This document shows, one piece after another, positions 12,201 to 22,800 of a stretch of DNA of 51,000 nucleotides. The translations under genes were made by a program, and so were the position numbers. A model generated the notes under the pieces. That model worked only from the letters and a program-made list of their open reading frames with translations, did no database searches and had not been told where the DNA came from. The first letter of the stretch is position 1. Every line of letters begins with the position of its first letter. The DNA comes from Mesostigma viride (Eukaryota > Streptophyta > Mesostigmatophyceae > Mesostigmatales > Mesostigmataceae), in the NCBI GenBank assembly GCA_009746045.1, contig RPFO01000380.1, positions 1,470,020 through 1,521,019 on the forward strand. The letters run 5' to 3'.

Positions 12201-13683
12201 ATAAATTAACTGTTATTTAATAGATCCTCCGACAGAACACTGGCCAGTGTCATGCTGAGACATGGCACGGCAAGGTCCATGCATGCTTGTTGAACGGCCC
12301 AGCTCGAGACTTTTAAGACAGTTGCAGGGGCCAGAAAGGATGTTCCCGTGATGCCAAGGTGGTTTAAGCCCTGCAGCTTCCACCACGTACGACTGCGCTG
12401 TTACTTATTAACCACATCGGAAAATCTTTCATTCGTGTAATGCAGAGAGCATTGTCTGTGGGGTCTTCTTGGTGGTATCTCGCCTCGGCCGTGCCGCTAT
12501 CCTTCTCGTATACTGGCCAGGGGCTCCCGGGCACCGGCCACCCTCACCATGGTGCTTGCTGATGGTGACTGGCATGATGTGTGTGCGTTTGGCACCGCCT
12601 TGTGACATCTGGCAGGTGACGTGCGGCAGCGGCGATCGCATGGTGAACATCTGGGACACCACCACGCGGCGGCTGCTCTACAAGCTGCCGGGACACAATG
12701 GGAGCGTCAACGAGGTCGTGTTCCACCCCAAGGTGAGCACGCAGTGCCATAATATGCCAATGTGAATATGAATAGGACATAACTGGATAGCATGACATGC
12801 CAACGTGAATATGATTAGGACATAGCTGGATAGCATGATACGCGAACGTGATTATGATTAGCACATAGCATGATATGCCAATGTGATTAGAAATAGGACA
12901 TAAATGGATAGCATGAAATCCCAACGTGAATATGATTAGGACATAACGGGATAGCATGATCGTGATCAGCAAAAAGATACCTTGGGAGTATCAACGACGT
13001 TGTGTTCCACCCCAAGGGGAGCAAACCTGAACAAATGGCAGTCCTGTGGCAGCGGCCTGTTGTTTACTTGGCGGAATTCGCTGGTGCAGTGAGCCGTGTA
13101 GGGAAATGGTGTTGGAACTGGCGGGATCTGTATGTATATGTGTATTATGTTTGTCAGGGACGAGATTTCCTGTGGCCTTTTTACCTTCGGCATGTTGTTA
13201 CGGAGGGGCGGTTAGAACAACGGGGAGAAACGTCGAGGCGTTTGGTCACATGGCATGGCACGTGTGGTGGGAAGAAAGCATTCTTTCTCTCCTTCCCCAA
13301 GGAAGCAGCCCAGCTGGAGGTTTGGGTTTTGTGGCAGGGTTTCTGGCAGCCGTTAACAGGCTTTGGTATCAGAGGAGAAAGTCACATGAGTCGACACAAG
13401 ATTGAGATCGGGTTACTTCCTGGCAAAAATTTTGCCCCTGGGGTTTATGGATTGCGTTTCCTGAACCCTTGCATTTCTTAGCTGTTCTGCAGGCATAATG
13501 AGGTAACACGGTGATATTTTTTCTTTACCTGTAGTGAGACAACATCTTTTCGTGTGTATCTGATTTTTTTGGTGGCATTGCTGTGGCTCCATTCCTCTTC
13601 CGTGACCCCTGCAGGAGCCCATCATCGGCTCGTGCTCCAGCGACAAGAGGATCTACCTGGGCGAAATCAGCCCCTCATCTTAG
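3210..13683 (+). CDS. SNRNP40: U5 snRNP 40 kDa WD40 protein
   Basis: WD40 propeller subunit of the U5 snRNP (Prp8-binding protein, WDR57), acting in the spliceosome. Thirteen exons: 3210-3332, 3541-3597, 4293-4365, 5233-5368, 6454-6577, 7790-7843, 8790-8858, 9716-9779, 10425-10489, 10972-11034, 12120-12173, 12616-12732 and 13615-13683. They sum to 1068 nt, i.e. 355 aa, against 357 aa in human. All introns are GT-AG and phases agree. Diagnostic blocks: [117 protein letters not shown]. The N-terminal about 40 residues are charged, as in plant homologues. Exon ends 3, 4 and 12 are duplicated into the following introns. Introns 4 and 10 carry transposon-like repeats. Confidence 0.97.
4348..4690 (+). 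repeat. 96-bp tandem repeat that starts inside SNRNP40 exon 3
   Basis: Units start at 4348, 4444, 4540 and 4636 (last one partial and diverging). The first unit begins with the last 18 nt of exon 3 and includes its 5' splice site GATAT|GTGCGTG, so the exon tail and donor occur four times in a row. Units 2 and 3 are nearly identical to unit 1. Downstream to about 5060 the intron continues as a degenerate GTGTGCCCTT-type repeat. Confidence 0.95.
5351..5454 (+). repeat. Tandem copies of the SNRNP40 exon 4 3' end and donor
   Basis: The exon 4 tail CATGACCATCCGCGCATG with its donor (5351-5394) is followed by a second copy at 5396-5437 and a partial third at 5438-5454. Copy 2 keeps a potential GT donor (GTGGGT) and the downstream AATAGCC. 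A further CCGCGCGTGGTGAGT stands at 5991 after the inserted microsatellite and LINE tail. Confidence 0.85.
5497..5938. repeat. (CATC)n microsatellite, about 110 uninterrupted copies
   Basis: About 440 bp of pure CATC/CCAT tetranucleotide in SNRNP40 intron 4, with no visible interruption. It is open in several frames on both strands (IHPS and MDGW repeats), which is an artefact of the tetramer. It is joined directly to a LINE-type 3' end at 5939-5990. Confidence 0.97.
5939..5990 (+). mobile_element. LINE 3' end (copy A): terminal hairpin plus AATT tail
   Basis: CTCCC-CAAC-GGGAG hairpin at 5957-5970, followed by an AATTAATTAAT tail ending at 5990. The 26 bases around the hairpin match, in reverse, those at about 34811-34832. 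CCGCGCGTGGTG occurs at 5405-5416 and at 5991-6002. It could be a 12-bp target-site duplication for a 5417-5990 insertion, or simply a further copy of the exon 4 tandem repeat; the sequence does not decide. Confidence 0.6.
7578..7765 (+). repeat. 27-bp pyrimidine-rich minisatellite in SNRNP40 intron 5
   Basis: About seven units of CTTTCTGCCCCTGCCCCATG plus CCCGCTG end 25 nt before the acceptor of exon 6 at 7790. The array probably serves as, or expanded from, the polypyrimidine tract of that 3' splice site. Confidence 0.85.
11437..11913. mobile_element. MITE-like element in SNRNP40 intron 10 with internal perfect hairpin
   Basis: Termini GGCCCTTTCCACA (11437-11449) and TGTGGAAAGGTCC (11901-11913) are inverted with one mismatch; the right terminal motif is repeated at about 11839. 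Inside is a perfect 19-bp inverted repeat, GACCTGCACTACCTGCACC at 11735-11753 and its complement at 11765-11783, with an 11-nt loop. No clear target duplication was found, so the transposon reading is tentative; the hairpin itself is certain. Confidence 0.45.
12763..12965 (+). repeat. 43-bp tandem repeat after SNRNP40 exon 12
   Basis: Five units, one shortened, of an A/T-rich 43-mer containing AGGACATAACTGGATAGCAT. The array starts 30 nt after the exon 12 donor and ends just before a decayed copy of the exon 12 tail at 12984. Confidence 0.9.
12984..13023 (+). pseudogene. Decayed copy of the SNRNP40 exon 12 3' end
   Basis: Forty bases match the last 33 nt of exon 12 plus the start of intron 12 (12700-12739) with about five differences. 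The donor is changed from AAG|GTGAGC to AAG|GGGAGC, so this copy cannot splice. It lies in intron 12 directly after the 43-bp array. Confidence 0.85.
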
Positions 13684-13926
13684 GCATGCCATGGTGTGGC
13701 CCTATGTACTGTCGACCAATGGTTGAATCGGAATGAATGAATGAATGGATGGATGAATGAATGAATGGACGTCATGATTCAAGGTTCAGCTTTCCGTGCA
13801 GCGATGTATGCATGTGGTGCCCAGTGTGAGGCCATGTATGGTGCTGGCGTTTGCATGTAAGCACAACACGGCGTTTGGAAGAGTGCGGTTGAATCAATAG
13901 CTAGACAAGGGCTGCGCCGCCGGCAT

Positions 13927-14307
13927 TAAACTAAATTAATTTAATTATAACATGAATCCGTTAGGAGACCATGTACATAGCACGTATTCCCTTGCTTGGT
14001 ACTAGGTCGGCCAGCAACTGCTGTGTGTAGTTCATGGCAGGTTTTATACCCATCTTTCTAGGACTGTCCTTGGGGCCAGGTCAGGATGTGCCGCCCTGGT
14101 TGGCCAAGCCGCTGGGGGGCGGCCAGACCGAGGTCGGTGTCTATATACCTGACTGGTGCATGTGAGCAACATGTCCTACGAAATGCTATCGATCCTACGC
14201 TGTCTAATCTTGTCCGAAATGCGAGGCATACCCTTATACACAGACTCTAAAGACCTATATGTGCGGAGAACCCTACATTCAGGACCTGTCGAAGCATATC
14301 CTGGTGA
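13927..14307 (-). mobile_element. 5'-truncated LINE 3' end (copy B)
   Basis: In minus orientation it ends in a weakened terminal hairpin (CTCC-TAAC-GGAT, about 13958-13967) and an AATTAAATTAATTTAG tail. CCGCCGGCAT flanks it at 13917-13926 and 14308-14317, a plausible 10-bp target-site duplication. Only the terminal about 40 bp resemble the other copies. Immediately upstream, 13684-13926 is the SNRNP40 3' flank with a GAATGAATGG microsatellite at about 13731-13768. Confidence 0.6.
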
Positions 14308-14503
14308 CCGCCGGCATGCCATTGTATTCTTGCATGCGTGCAGGCCACGGATTCATATTAATTCTACAGGATATATCTGGGATTGAGGCTGGCGCACATG
14401 TGGGGCTTGGAGATCACTCATGTATCGATCCTCAATCCATAGAAGTGAGTAAGTGCGTTCGTGCATGCGCATGCAGAGGCGAATGCACGCCATGAGTACT
14501 ACG

Positions 14504-14970
14504 ACCCCTGCCGCCCCAGCCACCCCAGCCTAGGGAATGTAGCAGTAGTGTAGACTAGACAGCTTAGTTATGTGGCCATGTATGCCTACGTGATGGGCCC
14601 ACACCAGCCCTTGCAACAGCAGTAGCAGTTTCGAGTCATGCTTTGCCCATATGCAGGGAGTTACTCTCTGCTGAGAGGCCATGTGTACACCAGCTATAGC
14701 CTAGCCACATACCTTCCACCCCATGAGTCATGCAGGCCAGGCTTCTAGGCCCTCTCCTCAAGCCGCCTTGTGTGCTTGTGCTTGTTTAGGAGGCATGAAC
14801 CATCATGGCGGTGCAGGTGCACCTAGCTTGTGCACCCAGAGCAGGTGATAGTTGTACATCCTACACCTGCAGGTTGTCGCCCTGATTGTATTTCAAACCC
14901 ATAGATGCCCCTTTCTCAGGGCTATGTGTTACATATGCTCCCCACGGAGCTATGAGATTTTAATTAATTA
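14504..14970 (+). mobile_element. 5'-truncated ORF1-only LINE-like element (copy C)
   Basis: ATGAGTACTACG flanks the element exactly at 14492-14503 and 14971-14982 (12-bp target-site duplication). The insert starts in the Ala/Pro/Thr-rich C-terminus of the same ORF as the complete copy at 35891-37920, keeps its TAG stop (about 14531) and continues into a homologous about 400-bp 3' UTR. It ends with the hairpin GCTCC-CCAC-GGAGC (14937-14950) and a TTAATTAATTA tail. The ORF end is joined directly to the 3' UTR with no second ORF between. Confidence 0.85.
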
Positions 14971-14982
14971 ATGAGTACTACG

Positions 14983-15081
14983 CTTATCTCACTATACTCT
15001 GATACATTTACACTCACTATACATTTACACGAATTAATTAATTAACTAATTAACTAATAGACACGCGACTGCGTCACGTAC
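14983..15081. other. AT-rich spacer
   Basis: Simple A/T-rich sequence with TTAACTAATTAACTAAT repeats between copy C and the RT-like fragment. It may be a further element tail; nothing else is seen. Confidence 0.4.
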
Positions 15082-15489
15082 GTGAGCATAAGTCCTCATT
15101 GCAACTACCTCGATCTTAACATTACCCATAACAAGAAGGGCTGGCGTACGGCTGTCTATGATAAGCGCAAGGATCCTAAATACCAGCAAATTCCTTTTAT
15201 TCGTTACCCCGATATTCACAGTCTCCTTTCCCACACAGCAAAATATGGTGTTGTTCTTTCTCAGTTACATCGTTTTTCCCGTCTTTGTTCTTATCGTGTT
15301 GATTTCATCACGACTCTTGTTGAACTCTTGCAGCGTTTATTGGTCAAAGACTATGACCGAGCCATTATGCTCCGTCAAGTCCGATGTTTTTTGCAACGTC
15401 ACCCACATCTGTTCGGTGCTGCCCCTTGGCACAAGCTCTACAAACAGGTCGTGGACCGGCTGGATCGCATAGTATCTCCGCACATCTGA
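15082..15489 (+). pseudogene. Reverse-transcriptase-type retroelement fragment
   Basis: 135-codon open frame with YLDLNITHNKKGW, YDKRKDPKYQQIPFIRYPD, GVVLSQLHRFSRLCS and a following Leu-rich helical stretch. The order LDL-I ... T ... YDKR ... PF ... YPD ... SQL.R..R is, as I recall it, typical of the region after the catalytic core in Penelope-like and related algal or animal RT proteins. No catalytic YADD or GIY-YIG domain is present and both ends stop abruptly, so this is a fragment. Exact element class is uncertain. Confidence 0.5.
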
Positions 15490-16512
15490 ACCCTGTGATG
15501 CCAGATCTCCTTTGCGGCCGTTCCGAGCTTGGCACTGGATTCGTTGTCCACATCGTCGCGTCGCTGCCGCAACACGATGTTTTCTGGCATCCGCGGGCTT
15601 TTGGTTCCCGCCGCACATTTGAAAGTGCTGTCCTCCGGCTGTTTGCCTTTGCACCGTGTGCAGTTCTTGGACGTTTGGAATCATGGCATGGCTAACGTGA
15701 TGACTGACTAGCTACCTTTTCAGTGGTTTTCCATTTGCGGGTATCTCCTCGTAAATGGTGGGAGAGCGATCGCAGCAATGGTGCTCACCACTAGACACTC
15801 CCGGCCAGTTAGGCTCGAAACACACGCCCTGATCAAGCATGCTGTTTCCGGCCCCACCGTCTAGGTCATCTAGTCGCTCTACACGTAAGCCAGCCATAAT
15901 TTCAATGCACAAGGATACACATTTCCATCACCATTCATCTTCATCATCCTGAACGACTCGAACACGCGGACAAGATAACGGCAGGCTCGAGCTACCATGG
16001 TCCGGATTCTCCCGATTTCTGGCCTGCGCTGGTTGTCTCCTTGATAAGTCCTCAGTGGGAGGGGAACAAGGGATGGAATGGATGGTGTAAACTATCTAGG
16101 TCCTAGTTACAGGGCTGTGGGCACCACGGCCCGACACGCTGTGAATGCCATATACGCGGTCACACGCGGAGCCCCCACAGACTTGGGGGTGGTCTCCTTC
16201 ATCACTACTTGCCATCTAGCTACCCTTGCGTACCATCTGCCTCCAGATTACAGACAAACCAGGAGGCTGCCCGGGTGTGAGCCCGTCACGTCTAGTGTAG
16301 CACATGTCCATGCCGAGTCTATCACGAAAAGTCCACGGGTGGCGGCCCTGCTGCGCGCGGCCTGGGGCACGCCAGGTGAGGACATTACGCCCAGGCTGGG
16401 CGGGCTTGGTGCCAGCTACTCTTTCTGATCGATGTGGCTACCTGATCTGTGCGGGCCAGGTGCCCGGCTAGGCCCAGGCGCCTGTGCCTAATAATGTGGG
16501 AAACATAGGGCA
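15490..16512. other. No recognisable gene
   Basis: Several short frames exist (for example 15529-15711 and 16078-16428 on the plus strand), but none carries a motif I recognise. Given the neighbours, this is probably decayed retroelement sequence. Confidence 0.4.
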
Positions 16513-19470
16513 CTAATCAGCGTACAAATCCTCATTACTAATGTGCAAGCCAAAGGCGGGCCGGATGTTAAGGCCGGGCCGTGCGCGCAGCATCTTGGTG
16601 ACGTTGCCGCGTCGAGTCGTTGCTCCAGCTCCTGCGCGAGTGTCCAGGTCTCGGCGCCGTACGTAGGTCAGGATCGTCAGAATGACGACCTTGAAGAGGT
16701 CACGCGCTTGTCGATCCGGGGTTAAGGGCGGGGTTGCTCCACCAGCGGCGGTGGTCATATGGAGTTGCGCCCACACCATGCCGATGATTTCGTGTCATCA
16801 GGTCGTCCTCGCAGTCGGGAAGCCGACTGCCGAGCAGCTTGAAGCGGCCTGAAGTAGGGTAGTTGACCTCGGTGTCGTCTAAGAGGCGGAGTGTGGGTGG
16901 GGGCCCGGCCATGCCGAGGGCCAGGGCCTCCGTTTTGGGGCTGATTTCTAGACCAACCGCCCGAGCCTCGAGCGCCAGGCACTGCTGAGTCCATGGCCAA
17001 AGTTGGGCAGACTCCGGCTTCTCGATGAGCGTGATGTCGTCGGCATAAATGAGGGCAGCTGGTAAATTCTGCTTGTTAGTCGGCCCCCGGCCCTTCCCCT
17101 TAAGGGGACTCGGCGCGGCGAATATTTTCCGCGCCAAAAAAATTCCGCGGTACCCTCCGTACCGTGAAAAGTGGGTGCACGTACGGTGCGCGCACCCCTT
17201 GCGGAAGTGGCCATGGTGACTGCTTTTAGACGAAACGTGACAAATCTGGCTCGCGGAAAGCAGAAAAAATGCTCGATTCTTGGAGAAAATTAGTTACTGA
17301 TTCTAATTTATGGTGGGATAGTTGCGATCTATAATGTCGCGGGCTCTTTTTCCTTACCATCGGCAGGGGGGGTCCGGCCTGAATTTCTGTCGGGATGAAT
17401 AAAGTATCATGGATGCCTGCAGGTGTGATTGTCGATTGTTGCCAGTTTTTATGGTCCTAATGGAAGCTAGTTTAATGATGTTTCTAAAGCCGTAAAAATT
17501 CCCGCTGCTATCTTTACCTTTCCCGTCATTTTGCGGTAAGATAACATTAGGCCTGCGCGATGCGCGCCCGACCTCTCCATGAAAGGGTGGCCTTTCTTGT
17601 GCGCCTGGGCACGAATAAATGCCCGTTATGGTACGTTCTTGTATTAAACGTCCTAAGATAGCGCTTTCCTGCTTTCTTAGCTCGTTGAGCGTAAGCTTAA
17701 TTTTGCCTTCTTTCCGGCCAGATGCAGCCATGAACTTGCGGGTCCTGGCGCTGCATCGCTAGATTCCTGGATGTTTTTTAGCAAGTTCGTCTGTGACGTG
17801 GCTGGCTTGCTGCAGCGCGTGGCCCACAACCTGTCGGGAAGGTGTAATGCTTTTATTTCCATGCTTCTCTGAAATTTCTTTTGCTTTATAGACAGTTGTG
17901 TTCGAGGAAATTCACGCGGTCTTCCTAAGCAGCGGCATCATTTTCCCCAGACACTGACGAGCTGGCACCTGTCTCCTAAAGAAAGTGGCTCCTCGTGCTT
18001 GTTAGAAAGGAGGCAGTGTGCATTTTGCGGGACACAATGCTTTGGTGGCACATGCGTCAGGTAGGTTGTTCCAATGGTCTCTTCACCTTTCCCACTGAGT
18101 AAATGATAGCCTTTGTCATGCTAACCAGAGCAGCTAGCCACAGGTTGGCTGGATAAAAAGTCAGCTTATTTTCTCTTTATATACTGCGTGTGTGGTCCTC
18201 CACATGTCCGGCTTGTTGGGCATTTTGGAACAGGGTTTTTAATGTGTTGTTGGGTGGAACAACTTGGTTGTTGGCACAAAATCACACATTATTAGCCTGA
18301 GATAGGCATGACATATGCTGCTCAGGCGTGTCGTCCTACCAGCCTTGTTGTTAAGGGTAGACTCACAAGGCTGGCTGTGCCGATGGAGGGGTGGGGCATA
18401 TGACGCTCCGGACATCCTCCTCACACTCCGTGATCAAAGTGGGCATGTTTTTGGGTGTCTAGGGTAGCAAAACAGATGTCATTTTGGCTCAGCACTAGCT
18501 CAATTCTCTTTTAGCGTCTACCCAGGTGGCATCACAGGAAAATCAATAACTTGAGCTACGCTTGTCAGAATGAGCTCAAACTTTGTGGTTGTGTTTCCCC
18601 CTACTCAGTGGAATATTGCATGTATGGATGACCCAATTTGATTTATTTTTTTTGGCTCAACAAAGTACCCATTTTGCGGGAAAATGAATAACTCAAACAA
18701 ATCTGACCATTTTGGCCATGTAAATAGCCCAGCTTTTAAAAAAGTGGGGGAACTTTGCAGGTATGTATGGGCAGGTCATTTAGACAAGTGGTTTGTCTTG
18801 GGCAAAATATCTCATAAATAGCGTCTTTTTCTATTTTTAGCTCGCCACCGGTGCGTGGTTGGGGGTAGTACCCCCAACAAGTGGTGGTATGAATGTCCAA
18901 ACATCATATTTATGGTACCCAATCATCACTAGATGGTTCCCATGTGCATTGGAACTGATACTCACTAAAGTCTGTTTTTCAGGCTTTTGGACGTGCGAGT
19001 CCCCTTAAGCTCGTTCGTGATCGCTAGGCGGCCAGCTAGGGGCACGGCCTGCAATATGCTAGCAAAGCGAGCACGTACCTGGCGCATAACATAATAATCC
19101 TCTACAATAATAAACAGGTATTCGGCGACAGGACGCAACCTAGCTGCCAGACGCAGGTCTGCAGTGGACATGGCGTCCGGGGTAAAGCCGTGTTGAGTAT
19201 ATGCACCGAAGTGGTCGACCCCTCATACAGCGTGCGGATGACGGTAACCAGGGGAGTGGGGACGCGAGCGCGAGCAAGGACAGCCCATAGAGCATCCCAG
19301 AGGACAGATCCGTCGACAGAATACACAAATTTATGTTGTATATGAAAACAAATTAAGCGCTTCAAGTCTGCATCACTGCCGGCGCCCACCCCTAGTAGCT
19401 GCATTGGATGGCAATCACAGCTAGTGATTGAGACAACGTACGTACTATTCCATGGACGCATGGATGGCAT
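16513..19470 (-). pseudogene. LINE reverse transcriptase remnant 1, split by a TTAA transposon
   Basis: Read on the minus strand. 19470-19009 encodes the fingers/palm region (VLWDALWAVLARARVP, VIRTLYEG, GCVLSP, LFIIVEDY) with one frameshift near 19150. 17099-16513 encodes the catalytic AALIYADDITLI, EARAVGLEISPKTEAL, FKLLGSRLPDCEDDL, LFKVVILTILTY and ISNEDLYAD. The two halves are separated by 1901 bp flanked by TTAA. If that block and one TTAA are skipped, the reading frame continues without a shift (LAITNELKG then KGRGPTNKQ). A second frameshift lies near 16790. Endonuclease and 5' part are missing; the copy is dead. Confidence 0.8.
17104..19004. mobile_element. TTAA-flanked DNA transposon, 1901 bp, non-autonomous
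   Basis: TTAA at 17100-17103 and at 19005-19008 flank the element. Terminal inverted repeats are GGGGACTCG (17104-17112 and, inverted, 18996-19004). A subterminal hairpin CGGTAC-CCTCC-GTACCG lies at about 17148-17164. It sits inside a LINE RT gene whose frame is restored exactly by skipping the element and one TTAA, which fixes its borders. TTAA targets are typical of piggyBac and Kolobok families. A 125-codon minus-strand frame at 17731-17354 (MAASGRKEGKIKL...) and one at 17862-17677 are unrecognised; no transposase motif was seen. Confidence 0.8.
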
Positions 19471-19639
19471 TAATTCAGAACTCTATATATCCTTACTACC
19501 TACTTTTTCTGTTGTCGAGATCCTTGATATATATATCAATATGACTGCTACACATGTATGCATGCAACGATCGATGATCAGGCCTATGGCTTCTAGGATA
19601 TAATTAAGTATTGTTGATCCGCTCCAATCTAATGCATAC

Positions 19640-19698
19640 ATATCAAGGAGACAACCAGCGCAGGCCAGAAATCAATATGTGCATGGTCTCCTTGATAT
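19640..19698. repeat. 13-bp inverted repeat
   Basis: ATATCAAGGAGAC at 19640-19652 pairs exactly with GTCTCCTTGATAT at 19686-19698, loop 33 nt. It lies just 3' of LINE remnant 2; function unknown. Confidence 0.8.
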
Positions 19699-19879
19699 AT
19701 ATTCATTGAGAATGATAAATTACGGAGGTGAGATTGGCATGCAACGTACAGAAGGAAAAACCCGAAAAGAAGAAGAACCCTAAAGAAATCAATAGGAATC
19801 TGAGACGGACATCCAAGGATCACTGCCAGCTGCACAAGGTACAAGTAACTACATATATAACTACGACACGCAGCAACAT

Positions 19880-22800
19880 CGCTGCCGGCCCACCAATTGC
19901 AGTCCTGGGAGGGATCTAGACCGCATGGGTCGCGGCAAAGTCGGCCCGGGTGCGGCGGCCGAATAACACACACATCAGCCACAGTGCGAGTGAGGGCGAG
20001 TGACAGGCGCAGCTGCCAATACGAAGGACCACGTGCGGGCAGACCACGTACGGGGCGGTCTTCCCCTCGAGGTCGAGGCGGTCTTGACGCCGGCGCTGGC
20101 AGCACTCGTGGAAAACCTCCGCTAGCTGTCTTGGGGCCGGCCATGCCGCCCCGATCACTCCTCAAGGACAAAGGGGATGACCCGGTGGGGCCCCACATTG
20201 CCGTATTACGTATAGGAGCGGCAAACTTGTCGCGCTCAGCCGGCCACAGCGGGAGCAGCGCCGGCATCCACACTCCACATGCACAGCCGCCCGGAGCCAT
20301 GTGGCGCCGACCGGAGAGCGGCCGAGCCAGTGACGGAGACATCCAGGAGCAGGTGGCAACCCGGCCTGCTCGCGTTGTAGTCAACTCACGGCAATTGATG
20401 TCGGGGCGGTGGTTGGGTGAGTAGAAGGCGGCCCCATGCATCCGCCTCCTCGCACTTGATGGTGGAGTGCATGGGGAAAGACCGACCGAACCATGGCGCA
20501 CACACCACCTGGAGGAGAGCGGCATGGAGATTGAGGAACCATGCAGTTCTGGTTCTGCTGGCCACCCATGCACGCGATGTAGTGCGTCCCAGTATACGTA
20601 CAAGTATCGAGAGCAAGCCCGCAGCTGCCGCAGGACGCACCCGCTGTGATGAGAGGTTGCGGGGCAAACCGACAACTGGTGGCGGAGAGCGATGGCGTAA
20701 AGGGCCGGAACCAGCGTGAACAAAGGTCTCACTGGGGAGGGCGCGCAGGAATGCGGACCCCACGCTCCGTCCCCTCAAGGGGAACGAAGTGAAGCCAACT
20801 TAGCCAAGCCTTCCCGGCCTGATCCAGTTCAAGCTCGCAATGATGCAGATCGATCCATCCAGTCGGCACAGTGTAGTATACCCGCGTAGGTATTTAATTG
20901 TTGTTTTTCATTAACGCAGGCAGGGAAGACACTAGCTAGGACTGACGACAGTGGACACGCCAGGCGTGCCGGCCGGGGCAGGCGACGGTGGACGGCCTGG
21001 GCGGGGCGGATCGACGAGGTCGCAGGCCTGCTGGATCCCGAGGTCAGAATCCTGCACACTGAGCCTGCACAAAGGCCGGCCGACGGGGGATGGGGTGACC
21101 ATGCAAGTCGGGAATGGCGCTGACGGCGCTGGGGACCAACCGGCGGATCTCTGCCCAGGCCTGAGCAATCGAAGGCCCGGCGGGGGCGAGGCGGGCGGCG
21201 CGGGTGAGCCCACACCCGCTCATGCGGCAGGGGAGGGTGGCCAAGGCGCCAAGCGCATGGAGTGAGCTGGCAGGCTAGGGCTGGGGAGGAGCACCTGCAA
21301 GGCGACCCGGCTGAATGCGCTCGTCGTGGCCTTCCGCGGCAAGCCGCACGTATACCAAGCTGGGGGGAGCGCCACGGAGCCCGGCAGTGAACCACCCGCG
21401 GGTGGGTGCAAAACCACATGCAGGAGGAGCCCTTTGGTCTGGGGGCCCTTGAGGCGCGCCCAAGTCTCGAGGACATGGCGGTGCGCTGTTCCACGGTTGC
21501 CCGGAGCTAGCTCCTAGAGCTTCGACGTAGTCAGTGTCACCCATGCACAGGGATCGGTCGACGCCCAGGCACGAGAAACCACGCGCCCACGCCAATGCCC
21601 CCGGGATAGCTGCGGGGAAACCAGAGCAGTCCCCCTGGGGCGAAAAGACTGCACACTTGGGGAGGGTGAGCCGCGCGAAGGTTGATGACCGCCATGGCCA
21701 CTTAACCCTTAGTCGGGCCGGGAAACCACCCGACCTGTCGGGTGGTTTGACAAACGGTCAAATTTCGCGCCGCGCCGTGAGCGCCGCGCCACTTGTGACG
21801 GAGGACAGTTGTCCGGTGGGTCCGGGGACACTTAGGGACGAGGGTGATGCATAGGTTTGGGGGTTAATATTCGCCATAGCCTGGTAATTACAACGTGCAT
21901 TGAGCAGGTATCACGTGACTTTGGCGGGAAATTTTCACTCGCGCGCGCGCGTAACTAGATATGGCTGCCAGCATGCCGTTCTCATGGAAATTTTGCGTGT
22001 CGAGGCTAGAAACGGTTCAGAATGTTGCTCAGAATGACTTTGCGTGATTTTCGTAGGTCGATCAGGCATGGCCAAACTTGTAGGATTGGGAAAATTCAGG
22101 TAGGAAAATACCGCCTTCTGGGTCGTCAGTGCCAGATGAGTAATCGCTTATCATATTTCCATTTTATCCTCGTGGCCGGGCAGTCTGCGCCAGCCCAAGC
22201 ATCCAGATTTGGTACCGGATGTCCGCTGATGCGTTTGCTGGGAATGCAGACGCGTTTATAGGTAATATTTGAACGGAGCATCAACCTTGTAATCATAAAG
22301 GATGCATGCATGATCGGCTATGGCGACCTATGCCTGTAAAGCAATGGTATGTGTGAGATATGAGGGTCCCGGCCAGTGGAATCCGGGCAGGACGTGAACG
22401 AGCCAGGTATGGCAACGTGTTTGCGTGTCCTTTGCAGCGGAATACGTCTCCCATGCATTATATTTGACGAGCTTTTTAGTGCACCTTTCAGCAAGCCTCC
22501 ATGCCTGCTGTAAAGAGGGGTATTCAGTAGCCCTGAAAGTGACTAGTTTATGGCATTTCTTTGGAGCATATCATTTCGTTAATGCAGGTAGGCAACATGT
22601 TTGTATTCCAGCACCTTTGGCAATCTTTTATAGCTTGCTATAATGCATTCTTGTATTGCATGTCTTAGATGGCTGTTTACGCGCGCGTAACCCACACACA
22701 TATATGAGCACCTTATATAGGTCTAATGGGTTATCCGGGTGGTCTGACCCAAGGAAAGCACCATTGGACTATCCAACTAAGTTGTCCAATGTTGTTGTTG

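Noticed and set aside
13927-14970. Single 1-kb element with terminal inverted repeats
   Set aside because: The two ends are separate LINE 3' ends in opposite orientation, each with its own target-site duplication (10 and 12 bp).
19629-20732. 367-codon minus-strand ORF as a gene
   Set aside because: GC-rich frame through a frameshifted LINE remnant; RT-like fragments alternate between frames.
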